A stretch of 64,000 bases of DNA, from positions 4,540-68,539 of the forward strand of contig JADJTD010000002.1 in NCBI GenBank assembly GCA_016711345.1. Reading direction: 5' to 3'. Positions 55,894 to 64,000 of this stretch are shown here, in pieces. Each line of letters opens with the position of its first letter. Positions within the stretch are counted from its first letter, which is position 1. The notes below the pieces were generated by a model that saw only the letters and a list, made by a program, of their open reading frames with translations, searched no databases and was not told the origin of the DNA. The DNA comes from Chloracidobacterium sp. Lineage in GTDB: Bacteria > Acidobacteriota > Blastocatellia > Pyrinomonadales > Pyrinomonadaceae. The position numbers and the translations under genes were made by a program.

Positions 55894-58800
55894 ATGATCA
55901 CACTTGCTGATTCGCAACAGTACGCTCTTGAGGCTAATCCGGAGGTCGCGGCCTTCAACACACCGCAGAATCAGGCATTTCTCACCGACGCTTATGTGCG
56001 AGGTACAAGTCAGTTCGGTCGAGGGTTGCGTTCAGCGGGTCTGCAAGAGGATGTTGGGTTCCTAGCGGACAACGCGAACGACGCCTACCGTCGTGGTGAC
56101 GTCGCACTTGCACAAGCGCTTGAAACGCAGATGCATGATAAAGCCGCTCAGGCGCAGCAGTGGGCACCAACGACGCAGAACTTCACCGACATCAACAGCG
56201 CTGGTTCTGCTGTCGACTGGGCGACTGGGAGCATGGGTCAGGGGCTGCGAAGCACCCTTATACCCGTGGCGGGTTCACTGGCAGGTGCGGGTGCAGGTGC
56301 ACTGACGGGCATCGTCACGAAGAATCCGGGTCTTGGTGCAAAGGTTGGTGCGGGAGTTGGTGGATTCCTCGGTGGCTACAACATGGAGGCAAACGAGACA
56401 CTCGCGTCGGCCATGATGGACCCGCAGATTCGTGCCAACAAGACCATGCAGGAGATCAAGGACGCAGGTCGTGTGAAGGGTGTGGCTGCAGGTGCACTCG
56501 AAGCTGTGGTGCCAGCCATGATGGTGGGAAAGGCGGCGGGACTGGCAGGGCGCGTTGGGAAGGGCGACAGGCTTGCCGCAATTGGCAGAGCCGCAGGACA
56601 GGGTGCTATCACCGAGTTCGGCACAGAAGCGGCCCAAGACCTTACGGGGCAGGCAACTGAGAACTACCTCAAGGACCACGCGCTGGGTAACATCGACCCG
56701 TTGCAGGCGCTTAACGCTGGTATGGCTGGCGCTGTTGCCGGTGGCGGCATGGGTCTCATGGGTGGCCTCGCTTCGGCTGCGCATGCCAAGGTGGACAACG
56801 GCGTTGAAGCCGTGAAGGATGTTGCTGCCGACCCGCTAGGCAAGGCCGCATTCGAAGCTGGCAAGCTGGTGGAAGCAGGCAAGGGCAAGGCGCGTGATCT
56901 GGCCGAGCTAATGATGCCGAGCGAGGACGCCCTCGACACACTGCTCTCGCCCGGTGGCACCGCTGCTCAGAAAGACCTCATGGCAGCGAAGCACGCCGAG
57001 TCGGTGATGAACGATCCTGCGGCCACACCTGAAGACCGTGCTGCGGCAGAGGTGTATGCCAAGGACGGTGACTGGTCACGGTACCGCGACAAGATGACGA
57101 CTAACCACATGCCGGGTCGTCTGACGAAGCCGCACAACGACATCGCTGACGAGATCGCTCAGCGCACGGGTGAGACGAGCAAGTCTTCCATGGTCATGCC
57201 TACTCAGCAACCTGCATGGGATGTTAATGCGAAGATGCCCCAAGCTGTTCCCGCATCGACCCGCATGGACATCGAGGCAGGTATTCTCGGTGACAAGTCG
57301 AAGCAGCAACAGACCATTGCCTCAGTGGCCGACATCTGGCGCAAGCAGGGTGTCGACGAGAAGCTCCTGAGCGCCACCAGCCAGCACACGGATGAGTCGC
57401 AACGCAAGATGGCCGTGTCGGTGCTCGGCTGGGTCTCTCGCGGCTTCAAGGATGCTGATGGCAATCTGTTCGTACCTGACAGCCTGACCAAGCACTACGG
57501 CAAGAAAACACCCGCGCTGATCCGCAAAGCGGTTGAGCTGGCCGCGCATAAGGGTCTGATTGATTTCGATACCGCAGCCAAGCTGCCTGAGATCGAGAAG
57601 CTGGCAACGGAGCAGCACGCTAACGCAACGGCGGTATTTGACGCCGTTGCTGGTGCCATGCCCGAGTCCGTGCGCAAACTCTACCCGGCGAAGCAGATCG
57701 AGAGCTTCATCCCTGAGCTGCGCCGTATGGCTCAGAATGGCACGACCAAGAAAGAAGAGGAAGTGCTGCTGCGTGTCTTCGGTAGCAAGGAAGGTATCGC
57801 CAATGCCATGTCGAAGTTCGAGGCCCCGAAGGGTAAGAACACACTGGCTGGAGACAGTCTGAGCGACGACCAGCTCAGTGCCTCGATTAACGAGGACACG
57901 GGTGTCAAGAACGAAGATGGCGTCGGCCCGGATGATGTGGTCGACACGCGCACTGGCATGAGCGAAACAGGTGGTGAGACGACTGAGATTCGCACCTGGA
58001 ACAAGGCCGGTCACCCGTACGACATGAAGAATACCGATCAGGCTGAGGCGATGAAGAACAACATCGCTAAGGCTGAGTCGCATGAGCGCCGCACCAGCAT
58101 CGGTGCAGTTGACCGTGCTCGTATGGAAGTGCACGGCGCAGAACTGTTCAACGCAGAGAATGATCTCCTCGATCTGTACGGCGCGGACTTCTTGAAGGAC
58201 TCCGAGAAGCGTGCGATGAAGGAGTACGGCGAAGGTGTGCGTGTCAGCGACTATGTTGAAGGTCTGCCTGCAGAGGGACGTGCTGCGATCCTTGGCAAGA
58301 TCAACGAGCGATATCGCATGCTGCGTGTCGACCAGATCGAGAGCGCGGCACCGTTCGATGCGATCAGCAAGGCTGACATCGGCAAGTTCGAAGAGCGCGG
58401 TGTGAAGCCGAACACCGATGCCGCGACGATCAGCCACGGCACCGTGTTCCTTGAGCGCATCGACGCTGATGGCAAGACGATGACCCCGTTCATCACCTCG
58501 GCTTATCGACTCGTGCGTCACCAGCAGAAGTCGCGCAAGGCGCACCCCGGTGAAGGCGACATGAACCGTGGCGTGGGTGCGCAGGAGAGCTACAACGACA
58601 TGCTTGCCACCATCGCCGCACTGATGGAGGCAGATAGCCGCTTCACCGGGCGTGTGGGCTACAAGGTGGAAGCCTCGTGGGCCGAGCCTAAGTGGATCGA
58701 AGGCTCCAAGAACTCGTCTGTCGGTACCAAGACTAAGCAGCGTCTGCCATCGGCTTTCCAGCTCGTGATGGGCAAGATTGCTGACGCATGGCGGCAACAG

Positions 58801-61800
58801 CAGAAGGAACTGGTTAGCGGTGACAAAGAAGGTGAGCGCATCCCGTTCGCCAAGAACTACGCTGAGCGTCTGGCTGTAGTACACGCTGCGATCACCAAGG
58901 CCGTTGCGAAGAAGCAGGACAAGTACGTCAAGTACCTTGAGGGTGTCTTGAAGAGTCCGAAGCTCGTGAATGCGTTCTACACCGATCAACGGAATCGTTT
59001 TCAGGGTAGCGTCGATGACCTGATGAACACGGGTAGCCGTCAGGGAGAAGAGCCGATCCACAGTCGTGCGAAGGCCGACTCGGAAGCCGTAGCGTATCAG
59101 CACAAGCTGATTGCTCAGGCTCGCAAGAATGGACGGCAGCTTCCCAAGAACGTCGACCAACCTGTCGCGAAGGGGCAGAAGAAAGAAGCCTTCGTGCGAG
59201 CTGAGGAAGACCTCGTGGCCAGCGAGAAGGTGGCTGACGAAGAAGTGCAACACAGCTACCGTCGTGAAGACCCGCAGGGAGGTGATCCGATCCACCGTGA
59301 TCAGACTGGTGCTGCTGCAGGTCTGGGTGCTGGTGCCGAAGGCGGCGGCTATGGTGGCAACACACGTGGTGGCACTCGCGGTGGTAAACCTGCAGAGGGT
59401 TTCACGGTCAAGGCTCGGCGCGTTGGTGCTACAGACGATGCGAAGCAGTGGATTATGACGACGATCAAGAAGGGCCTGCCTGCTTTCAACGCAGAACTCG
59501 CCAAGCTCAGCAAGGATCGCTTCACAACTATTCAACATGTCTTGAGTGAAGCTGCCAAGATGGGCCAGTATGGTATCGAGCAATTCTTCAGAGTGAAGGG
59601 TGAGGAAGCTCTCACCATGCTCAAGCGTGTGCGCGAAGCTGCCACCTCTGTTGCTGTCGAGCAGGAAGAAGCCGAGGCAGCGAAAGCTGCGAAAGCGCAG
59701 GCGAAGTCTGCTCCCACCCCTGTTGTCGAACCTGAAACTGATCCTGTGAAAGAACTGGGCAAGCCGCCAAAGGCACCGAAGCTACGAAGCGTGCTGGCTT
59801 TCATCAAGAAGCATGGTGGTATCGATCCGAAAGAATCTCTCGATCTGACTGGTGACACGGCAGGTATCTCCAACCGCAGGCGGCCCGGTCTGTTCAAGAA
59901 AGGTGGCATGTCCGCTGACGCACTGCGTGAGCTTCTACACGAAGACGGCTGGATCGCGGACTCGATTGAAGAGGCGCGTGATCTGATTGGCGGTATATAT
60001 GCCGGTGAAGACATCGTGCACCCGGATGATGTCGAAGCCTACATGTCCCATGGCGAAGCCATGAAAGCCTGGGGTCAAGGCCACCTCTTCAACGCGCAGA
60101 CTACTGGCCCTACGGAAGCTACCAAGGAGCAGATCGCTGCGGCGAAGAAGCACATCCTCGATACGCTTGGGGATACTGTCATCGCTCGCCTGCGTCGTGT
60201 GCTTGGTGAGAACGGTACCGAGTCTGGTCGGTGGACACCGGGGCTGGATGGGGCGAAGAACATCATCTCCCTCGCTCTCAACTCTGACGTACTCAGCACT
60301 AGCTACCATGAGACCATGCACGAGTTCTTCAACATCCTGAGCAAGCACAAAGGTGCGGCAGTGCAGAACCTCCTCACCCGTGTGGCTACGCAAGGCATCG
60401 TCATGCGCCGCATGGAGAACCTGCTGGCGAAGGAACCTGCTGCGCTCGCGCAGTTGAAGAACCCTGAAGAGGCCGCTGCCTACATGTACCAGTTCTGGAG
60501 CGCTGGATTGTTGAAGCTCGGCCCACAGACCACCGGGTTCTTTGAGAGCATCAAGCAGATGTTCCGTCAGGTGGCTGGTCTGGTGTCGAAAGAGATTCGC
60601 GACCAGCTCCACGCTGAGCATGTGATGCGTGCCTTCTCCGAAGGTCAGTTCAAGGACTCCAGCGCACACGAAGCTGCGGTGCGCGAGCTGACGAAGACAA
60701 CTGAGGCACACGACAAGGCCCTGGCCCACGTCGGAGCTGCCTACAAAGAGCTGGCCCTGCGTGCAGGGAAATACGTCTACAGCGCCGAAGGCATGATGGA
60801 AGCGACGAAGAACAAGCACGTTGGCGAGCTTGCCACGCTGTTCAACCAGAAGGCGGGTGCTCCGCTGAAGCGGCTGAAGACCGGCACGCTTGGCAGCTAC
60901 TTCGATGCCTATCCGAACGTCAACGCTGTCTTCCAGAACAAGTTCGAGAACATCATCGAAGGTCTGCAGGCTGACGAGCTGGAGCTGGTGCGTGAAGCGC
61001 TGGCGACGGACACAGTGCCTGCGCTTGAGCGCATTGCCAAAGTGGTCACGGCTATGAAGGGCTTGAACGACGAGATGATGGACTACATCGAAGAGCGCAA
61101 CATCAGTCGGCTCAACGATGAGGGTAAGTGGGAACCGGTCAAGCGTCAGAAGAAGTTTGGCATGCCGCAGATTTGGGATCGCGATGCCGTGGCGAAGAAC
61201 CGCGAAGCGGTGCAGACCGATCTGTTGAAGCACCACATGAAAGAGCTGACCGAGATTGCCAAGCAGGCAAACGGTGAGATCAAGGCGGTGCGCGGAGAGA
61301 AGCTGAAGAAGAGCAAGGCAGGTGATGCGGCTCGCAATGCGCTCGACAAAGACCTTGCTGAAGTCACCCCCGAGATGGTTGCTGAAGCCATTGTCGACCG
61401 CATCATCTCGACAGCGAAGGTGGACATCACCGAGAGCGTGAACAACCTCGGTATCTCTCCGCTGGCCGCTTCAGTCAATAAGCGTTCGCTGTGGTGGATC
61501 GACGCTGCGATCTTCGACCAGTACAAGGACAAGGACTTCATCAACGCCTACTCCTCCTACATTGCCAGTATGACGAAGCGCGGAGAGTTCACAGCTCGCT
61601 TTGGTAATGGTGGCGAGAACATTCGCGACATCATGGATCGTGCTTTCCTGAGCGAGATGGCAGACGAGTTCCTCGTGGCTCAAGCAGAGGAGAATCTGCC
61701 TGCAGCCAAGGAAGCGTGGAATAAGGCCAAGGCGGCTGATCCGGATAACTTTGCCGAACCCTATCCGACACTGCGCAGCGTGGGTAACGCGGCACACCTC

Positions 61801-62955
61801 GCTGAAGTGGGAGAAGAGAAGTTCAACGAGAATACCAGCAAGGCTGCACACAACCTGTCGCAAGCGGTGCGTGCTGTGCAGGGCCTGGAGGGCACCCTCG
61901 GTATCGACATCTCCAACACCAAACGCACGATCAACAGCGCATTGATCACCTATCAGTCTGTGCGTCTGCTCTCGACCTCGCTCTTCACTTCGCTTAATGA
62001 CGTGATTGGCCTGACGCTGAACGGCGGCACGCTGAACGACGCTTGGGAAGCCTTCGTGACTGGTATGCGGGAAGTGAAGCTCTCGGCCTGGGACAACTCG
62101 AAGTCGAAGGACGGGCAAGCTCAACGTGCCGAGGTGTGGGGCACGGTGGACGCGGCTACCTACTCAGATGCACTTGGTCAGGCGTACGGGTCGATGTACC
62201 TGTCTGGCAAGGCCAAGGCGTTCTCCGACAAGTTCTTCCGCAAGATCGGCATGGAGGGTTGGAACCGTGGCATGCGCATCGCTGCGACAGCCGTGGGTGA
62301 GCGCATCATAACTGACTGGGCCAAGGGTAAGGTCGACATGAGTGACAAGGCTCAGAAGGCCCGTGTGGAGCGCCTGTTTGGTGCCGGTGCTGATCCCTCA
62401 GAGATCAGGCTAGATGCTGAGGGCAATCTCGACATTGCCGACCCGCTGAACCACGCTGCCATGGCTCGCTTCGTCAACGACAGCGTGCTCCGCCCGAACG
62501 CCTCACAGCGTACGATCTGGGGCAGTGACCAGAACTACGTGGCGCTGTGGCACCTGAAGTCCTACACCTACACCTTCCACAAGGTGATGTTGGAAGCCGT
62601 GCTGAAACAAGCGGCTTTGGGTAACTACCGTCCTGCGCTGGTGGCGGCTACTGGCTACATGCCCGTTGCCATCGCTGCCGGTGCTGCCAAGGAGATGCTG
62701 ATCCCCGGTGACGAGCCTGCATGGATGAAGAGTGGGTTGGGTGGCTACATGAGCTACGGCTTCGACAGGGCGAACCTCTTGGGTGTGCCGCAGATGCTTG
62801 CTGGCAATATCAAAGACCCGGCGAACTTCTTCGGCCCGACAGCAGATGAGGTGCAGGGCTTCCTGAGCGTACCATTCTTCCAAGACAAGACGCTGGTTGG
62901 TGAGACAGCAGGTGCGCTGCCGTTCGGTAACATCGCCAGACGCGCTGTAGGCTAG
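55894..62955 (+). CDS. Giant internal virion/polyvalent protein with HExxH motif (2353 aa)
   Basis: The N terminus has hydrophobic Gly-zipper segments (PVAGSLAGAGAGALTGIVTK, GVGGFLGGYN) fit for membrane passage. Residues 1465-1480 read LSTSYHETMHEFFNIL, where H1472, E1473 and H1476 form an HExxH zincin motif, followed by a helical rest with coiled coils. It is like large polyvalent phage proteins that are ejected into the host. No virion RNA polymerase motifs are visible. Short Gly/Asp-rich linkers separate regions (for example residues 1140-1170). Confidence 0.8.
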   Translation: MITLADSQQYALEANPEVAAFNTPQNQAFLTDAYVRGTSQFGRGLRSAGLQEDVGFLADNANDAYRRGDVALAQALETQMHDKAAQAQQWAPTTQNFTDINSAGSAVDWATGSMGQGLRSTLIPVAGSLAGAGAGALTGIVTKNPGLGAKVGAGVGGFLGGYNMEANETLASAMMDPQIRANKTMQEIKDAGRVKGVAAGALEAVVPAMMVGKAAGLAGRVGKGDRLAAIGRAAGQGAITEFGTEAAQDLTGQATENYLKDHALGNIDPLQALNAGMAGAVAGGGMGLMGGLASAAHAKVDNGVEAVKDVAADPLGKAAFEAGKLVEAGKGKARDLAELMMPSEDALDTLLSPGGTAAQKDLMAAKHAESVMNDPAATPEDRAAAEVYAKDGDWSRYRDKMTTNHMPGRLTKPHNDIADEIAQRTGETSKSSMVMPTQQPAWDVNAKMPQAVPASTRMDIEAGILGDKSKQQQTIASVADIWRKQGVDEKLLSATSQHTDESQRKMAVSVLGWVSRGFKDADGNLFVPDSLTKHYGKKTPALIRKAVELAAHKGLIDFDTAAKLPEIEKLATEQHANATAVFDAVAGAMPESVRKLYPAKQIESFIPELRRMAQNGTTKKEEEVLLRVFGSKEGIANAMSKFEAPKGKNTLAGDSLSDDQLSASINEDTGVKNEDGVGPDDVVDTRTGMSETGGETTEIRTWNKAGHPYDMKNTDQAEAMKNNIAKAESHERRTSIGAVDRARMEVHGAELFNAENDLLDLYGADFLKDSEKRAMKEYGEGVRVSDYVEGLPAEGRAAILGKINERYRMLRVDQIESAAPFDAISKADIGKFEERGVKPNTDAATISHGTVFLERIDADGKTMTPFITSAYRLVRHQQKSRKAHPGEGDMNRGVGAQESYNDMLATIAALMEADSRFTGRVGYKVEASWAEPKWIEGSKNSSVGTKTKQRLPSAFQLVMGKIADAWRQQQKELVSGDKEGERIPFAKNYAERLAVVHAAITKAVAKKQDKYVKYLEGVLKSPKLVNAFYTDQRNRFQGSVDDLMNTGSRQGEEPIHSRAKADSEAVAYQHKLIAQARKNGRQLPKNVDQPVAKGQKKEAFVRAEEDLVASEKVADEEVQHSYRREDPQGGDPIHRDQTGAAAGLGAGAEGGGYGGNTRGGTRGGKPAEGFTVKARRVGATDDAKQWIMTTIKKGLPAFNAELAKLSKDRFTTIQHVLSEAAKMGQYGIEQFFRVKGEEALTMLKRVREAATSVAVEQEEAEAAKAAKAQAKSAPTPVVEPETDPVKELGKPPKAPKLRSVLAFIKKHGGIDPKESLDLTGDTAGISNRRRPGLFKKGGMSADALRELLHEDGWIADSIEEARDLIGGIYAGEDIVHPDDVEAYMSHGEAMKAWGQGHLFNAQTTGPTEATKEQIAAAKKHILDTLGDTVIARLRRVLGENGTESGRWTPGLDGAKNIISLALNSDVLSTSYHETMHEFFNILSKHKGAAVQNLLTRVATQGIVMRRMENLLAKEPAALAQLKNPEEAAAYMYQFWSAGLLKLGPQTTGFFESIKQMFRQVAGLVSKEIRDQLHAEHVMRAFSEGQFKDSSAHEAAVRELTKTTEAHDKALAHVGAAYKELALRAGKYVYSAEGMMEATKNKHVGELATLFNQKAGAPLKRLKTGTLGSYFDAYPNVNAVFQNKFENIIEGLQADELELVREALATDTVPALERIAKVVTAMKGLNDEMMDYIEERNISRLNDEGKWEPVKRQKKFGMPQIWDRDAVAKNREAVQTDLLKHHMKELTEIAKQANGEIKAVRGEKLKKSKAGDAARNALDKDLAEVTPEMVAEAIVDRIISTAKVDITESVNNLGISPLAASVNKRSLWWIDAAIFDQYKDKDFINAYSSYIASMTKRGEFTARFGNGGENIRDIMDRAFLSEMADEFLVAQAEENLPAAKEAWNKAKAADPDNFAEPYPTLRSVGNAAHLAEVGEEKFNENTSKAAHNLSQAVRAVQGLEGTLGIDISNTKRTINSALITYQSVRLLSTSLFTSLNDVIGLTLNGGTLNDAWEAFVTGMREVKLSAWDNSKSKDGQAQRAEVWGTVDAATYSDALGQAYGSMYLSGKAKAFSDKFFRKIGMEGWNRGMRIAATAVGERIITDWAKGKVDMSDKAQKARVERLFGAGADPSEIRLDAEGNLDIADPLNHAAMARFVNDSVLRPNASQRTIWGSDQNYVALWHLKSYTYTFHKVMLEAVLKQAALGNYRPALVAATGYMPVAIAAGAAKEMLIPGDEPAWMKSGLGGYMSYGFDRANLLGVPQMLAGNIKDPANFFGPTADEVQGFLSVPFFQDKTLVGETAGALPFGNIARRAVG

Positions 62956-63224
62956 TTCTTGAACTGGGGAAATTCTCGCTCGCAGTTGTGGTGGTACAAC
63001 TCGTCGCTCTCACCTTCCTGTACATAGCAATCGACGGTGGTTCTGCCGCCGTCGAGGCTCATCTTCCGATCACAGACGAAGGGTGGTGGGACGGGCTGCG
63101 CCAAAATCTTCTTGCAGAATGCTTTGTAGTTTTTCACCCGCAGCGGGTCGTAGTGATAGTTGCTCCATGCCGATGCACTGGTGGCTATTAGCGACAATAG
63201 AATTGTGGCCAGGGTCTTGGTCAT
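62952..63224 (-). CDS. Secreted/periplasmic small protein (90 aa)
   Basis: ATG 63222-63224 (MTKTLATILLSLIATSASAW) follows GAGGA. Residues 1-19 are a signal peptide with a likely cleavage after ASA; the mature part holds four Cys (CKK, VCDRK, CYVQ, NCER) suitable for two disulphides. It is read against the structural genes and its stop shares CTAG with the giant gene's stop. Such secreted phage proteins often alter the host surface or exclude other phages. Confidence 0.7.
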   Translation of the reverse strand: MTKTLATILLSLIATSASAWSNYHYDPLRVKNYKAFCKKILAQPVPPPFVCDRKMSLDGGRTTVDCYVQEGESDELYHHNCEREFPQFKN

Positions 63225-63383
63225 GACAGCATCCTCGATATGCGAGTGACCAGTATAAACCAATTATATTTCGGGGCTATTCGCAGGGGATCGCCCTAAA
63301 CAAAAGTGCAAGTTATCTCTGTACCGAAATTTCAGAACAGTGCTGTTTTTGCTGTTCCGAAAAACAAAATTTCAGAACGGCTG

Positions 63384-63590
63384 GGAACACATTTTGGAAC
63401 ACCTTGAAAACCTTGCCACAACAGGGATTAGCTCGGTTTTGTTCTGATGTTCTAAAATTATTAAATATAACAAGCGAGATAGGTATATAGCCTTTTTCAC
63501 GTATGGCCTCTAAAAAACACCCTTACAAACCCAGTAAATGTGTAGAGTAAAAACGTAATCCCAGACTAAAGTTTGCAAATTCCGGAACAC
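63384..63590. repeat. GGAAC-rich intergenic repeat block, copy B
   Basis: Parts of this block match copy A at 22.66-22.96 kb in the same orientation: the segment starting TGTTCTAAAAT at 63448 and the segment starting AGACTAAAGTT at 63563, which runs into CGGAACA. The two segments are about 115 bases apart here, but 74 in copy A. An AATTTCAGAAC repeat lies upstream (63328, 63369). No gene is seen. Confidence 0.6.
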
Positions 63591-63680
63591 GCACAAAATC
63601 TGTCTGACAAGTGTTGTTTTGCCGATAACCAAGCAAAAAGAGTCAGAAAGAGTTTGATGGAGTGGTTATCCCTCGAAGAA

Positions 63681-63695
63681 CCTTGTGCCACAAGG
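63681..63695. other. CCTTGTG/CACAAGG palindrome
   Basis: CCTTGTG and CACAAGG are perfect 7-base arms around a single C. Related CCTTG-N5-CAAGG forms lie at 63411-63425 (imperfect) and 63769-63783. They occur only in this end block, beside the tRNA-like sequence. Confidence 0.5.
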
Positions 63696-63702
63696 GCTAC
63701 GA

Positions 63703-63751
63703 CGGATTGTGATTCCAGTTGTCACGGGTTCGAAACCCGTACATCGCCCCA
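63703..63751 (+). other. tRNA-His 3' half, possible phage attachment site
   Basis: GGATTGTGATTCC (anticodon GTG in its loop) is followed by AGTTGTCACGGGTTCGAAACCCGT, given here in parts: variable loop AGTTGTC, T-arm ACGGG-TTCGAAA-CCCGT, then ACATCGC, C and CCA. This is the 3' half of a tRNA-His. I could not find a matching 5' acceptor strand (GCGATGT) or D-arm upstream, so it is not a complete tRNA. Integrating phages often carry such a 3' tRNA segment as attP. Confidence 0.6.
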
Positions 63752-63754
63752 CTC

Positions 63755-63797
63755 AAAACCCCTGAAAGCCTTGCAGCACAAGGTTCGCAGGGGTTTT
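63755..63797 (+). terminator. Strong two-stem terminator after the tRNA-like sequence
   Basis: AAAACCCCTG (63755-63764) and CAGGGGTTTT (63788-63797) form a 10-bp stem enclosing CCTTG/CAAGG. TCTCTTTG follows. It would end a rightward transcript through the tRNA-like sequence. Confidence 0.75.
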
Positions 63798-63894
63798 CTC
63801 TTTGTAGCATGTCAACGTGCTAAGTGTACGAAACCTACAACAGAGAGTGTCAGAGAGTGAAAGATTAGTGCTTTACCAACTCTGCCTGGGCGGC

Positions 63895-63999
63895 TCACAG
63901 GGTTGTGTCGTCCATGAATCGAGTAATCGGCTTGTTCATGTGATCGCTCATCACTTCGTGCATGCGAGGGGTGAGAGTGATTATCAGACGCTTAACCCA
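63895..63999 (-). CDS. Partial gene at the right edge, C-terminal 34 residues
   Basis: The leftward frame is open from the window edge to TGA at 63895-63897. The visible end reads WVKRLIITLTPRMHEVMSDH followed by MNKPITRFMDDTTL. It has the look of a real protein end, but too little is visible to name it. The last non-coding stretch (63798-63894) holds no gene. Confidence 0.45.
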   Translation of the reverse strand, partial: WVKRLIITLTPRMHEVMSDHMNKPITRFMDDTTL

Positions 64000-64000
64000 C

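Noticed and set aside
57322..59583. Long leftward open frame (753 codons) opposite the giant virion gene
   Set aside because: It is antisense to a convincing gene, its composition is Leu/Arg/His-rich as expected for the reverse of GC-rich codons, and it lacks a ribosome-binding site. The same applies to antisense frames at 59935-61236, 31163-32440, 28530-29834 and 21309-22538.
55894..62955. N4-type virion RNA polymerase
   Set aside because: The protein is shorter than the N4 enzyme (about 3500 residues) and I could not see the single-subunit polymerase motifs. The N4-like feature is limited to the capsid protein.
24185..62955. CRISPR array or CRISPR-like repeats
   Set aside because: Tandem repeats found (54421-54471, about 42615-42650) are in-frame 9-base coding repeats, not spaced direct repeats.
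63640..63751. Complete tRNA-His gene
   Set aside because: The 3' half is clear but no 5' acceptor strand or D-arm pairs with it in the upstream 120 bases.
63573..63860. 95-codon rightward open frame at the right end
   Set aside because: It spans the tRNA-His-like segment, two palindromes and a terminator, so it is unlikely to be a protein gene.

Overview
The window is one continuous stretch of a tailed double-stranded DNA phage genome, cut at both ends: partial leftward genes run off each edge. The virion genes (small and large terminase, P22-type portal, scaffold, an N4-gp56-type major capsid protein, adaptor, a 2353-residue internal protein, and no tape measure, sheath or tail tube) point to a podovirus-like particle. 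A complete DNA polymerase and primase-helicase suggest largely self-sufficient replication. An Rz/Rz1-type spanin pair implies a Gram-negative host. A tRNA-His-like remnant and the gene style fit a proteobacterium, perhaps Burkholderiales, but that is a weak inference.

Layout. From 1 to about 23.84 kb every gene reads leftward, tightly packed with ATGA or GTGA stop/start overlaps. This arm holds, from right to left: small structured genes near the control region (21.5-23.8 kb), tiny membrane peptides (20.5-21.05 kb), a primase/SF3 helicase, a DHH phosphoesterase, a RecB-like nuclease, a Snf2-like helicase, a sigma region 4-like regulator, a run of small accessory genes, a family B DNA polymerase, a nuclease-like protein, a DUF5664 (MazG/MazZ-like) protein and a DUF932 protein. 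From 24.185 to 62.955 kb the genes read rightward: packaging, head, lysis (34.5-36.7 kb), tail fibres and appendages (36.7-48.7 kb), then tail/internal virion proteins ending in the giant protein. The divergent control region lies at 23.84-24.18 kb. The last 0.8 kb is mostly non-coding, with repeats, a tRNA-His 3' half and a terminator.

Two things stand out. First, the large terminase carries an intein at its motif III (25534-26337), and a complete Endonuclease VII-like HNH endonuclease with its own ribosome-binding site is encoded inside that intein in a different reading frame (25773-26240). The intein stays open throughout, so this DNA is read in two frames. Second, an array of three integron-type attC sites (8122-8205, 8496-8559, 8760-8853) separates small genes in the accessory region. 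The outer 7-base cores match their cassette partners as cassette recombination predicts, yet no integron integrase is in view.

Control features seen directly include a family of TTG-N17/18-TGA-TA(C) promoters sharing an ACTCTGATAC core on both arms, hairpins after several right-arm genes (two of them covarying), a palindrome over one promoter, and two related AT-rich repeat blocks rich in GGAAC (22.66-22.96 and 63.38-63.59 kb) in the same orientation, flanking the structural block.
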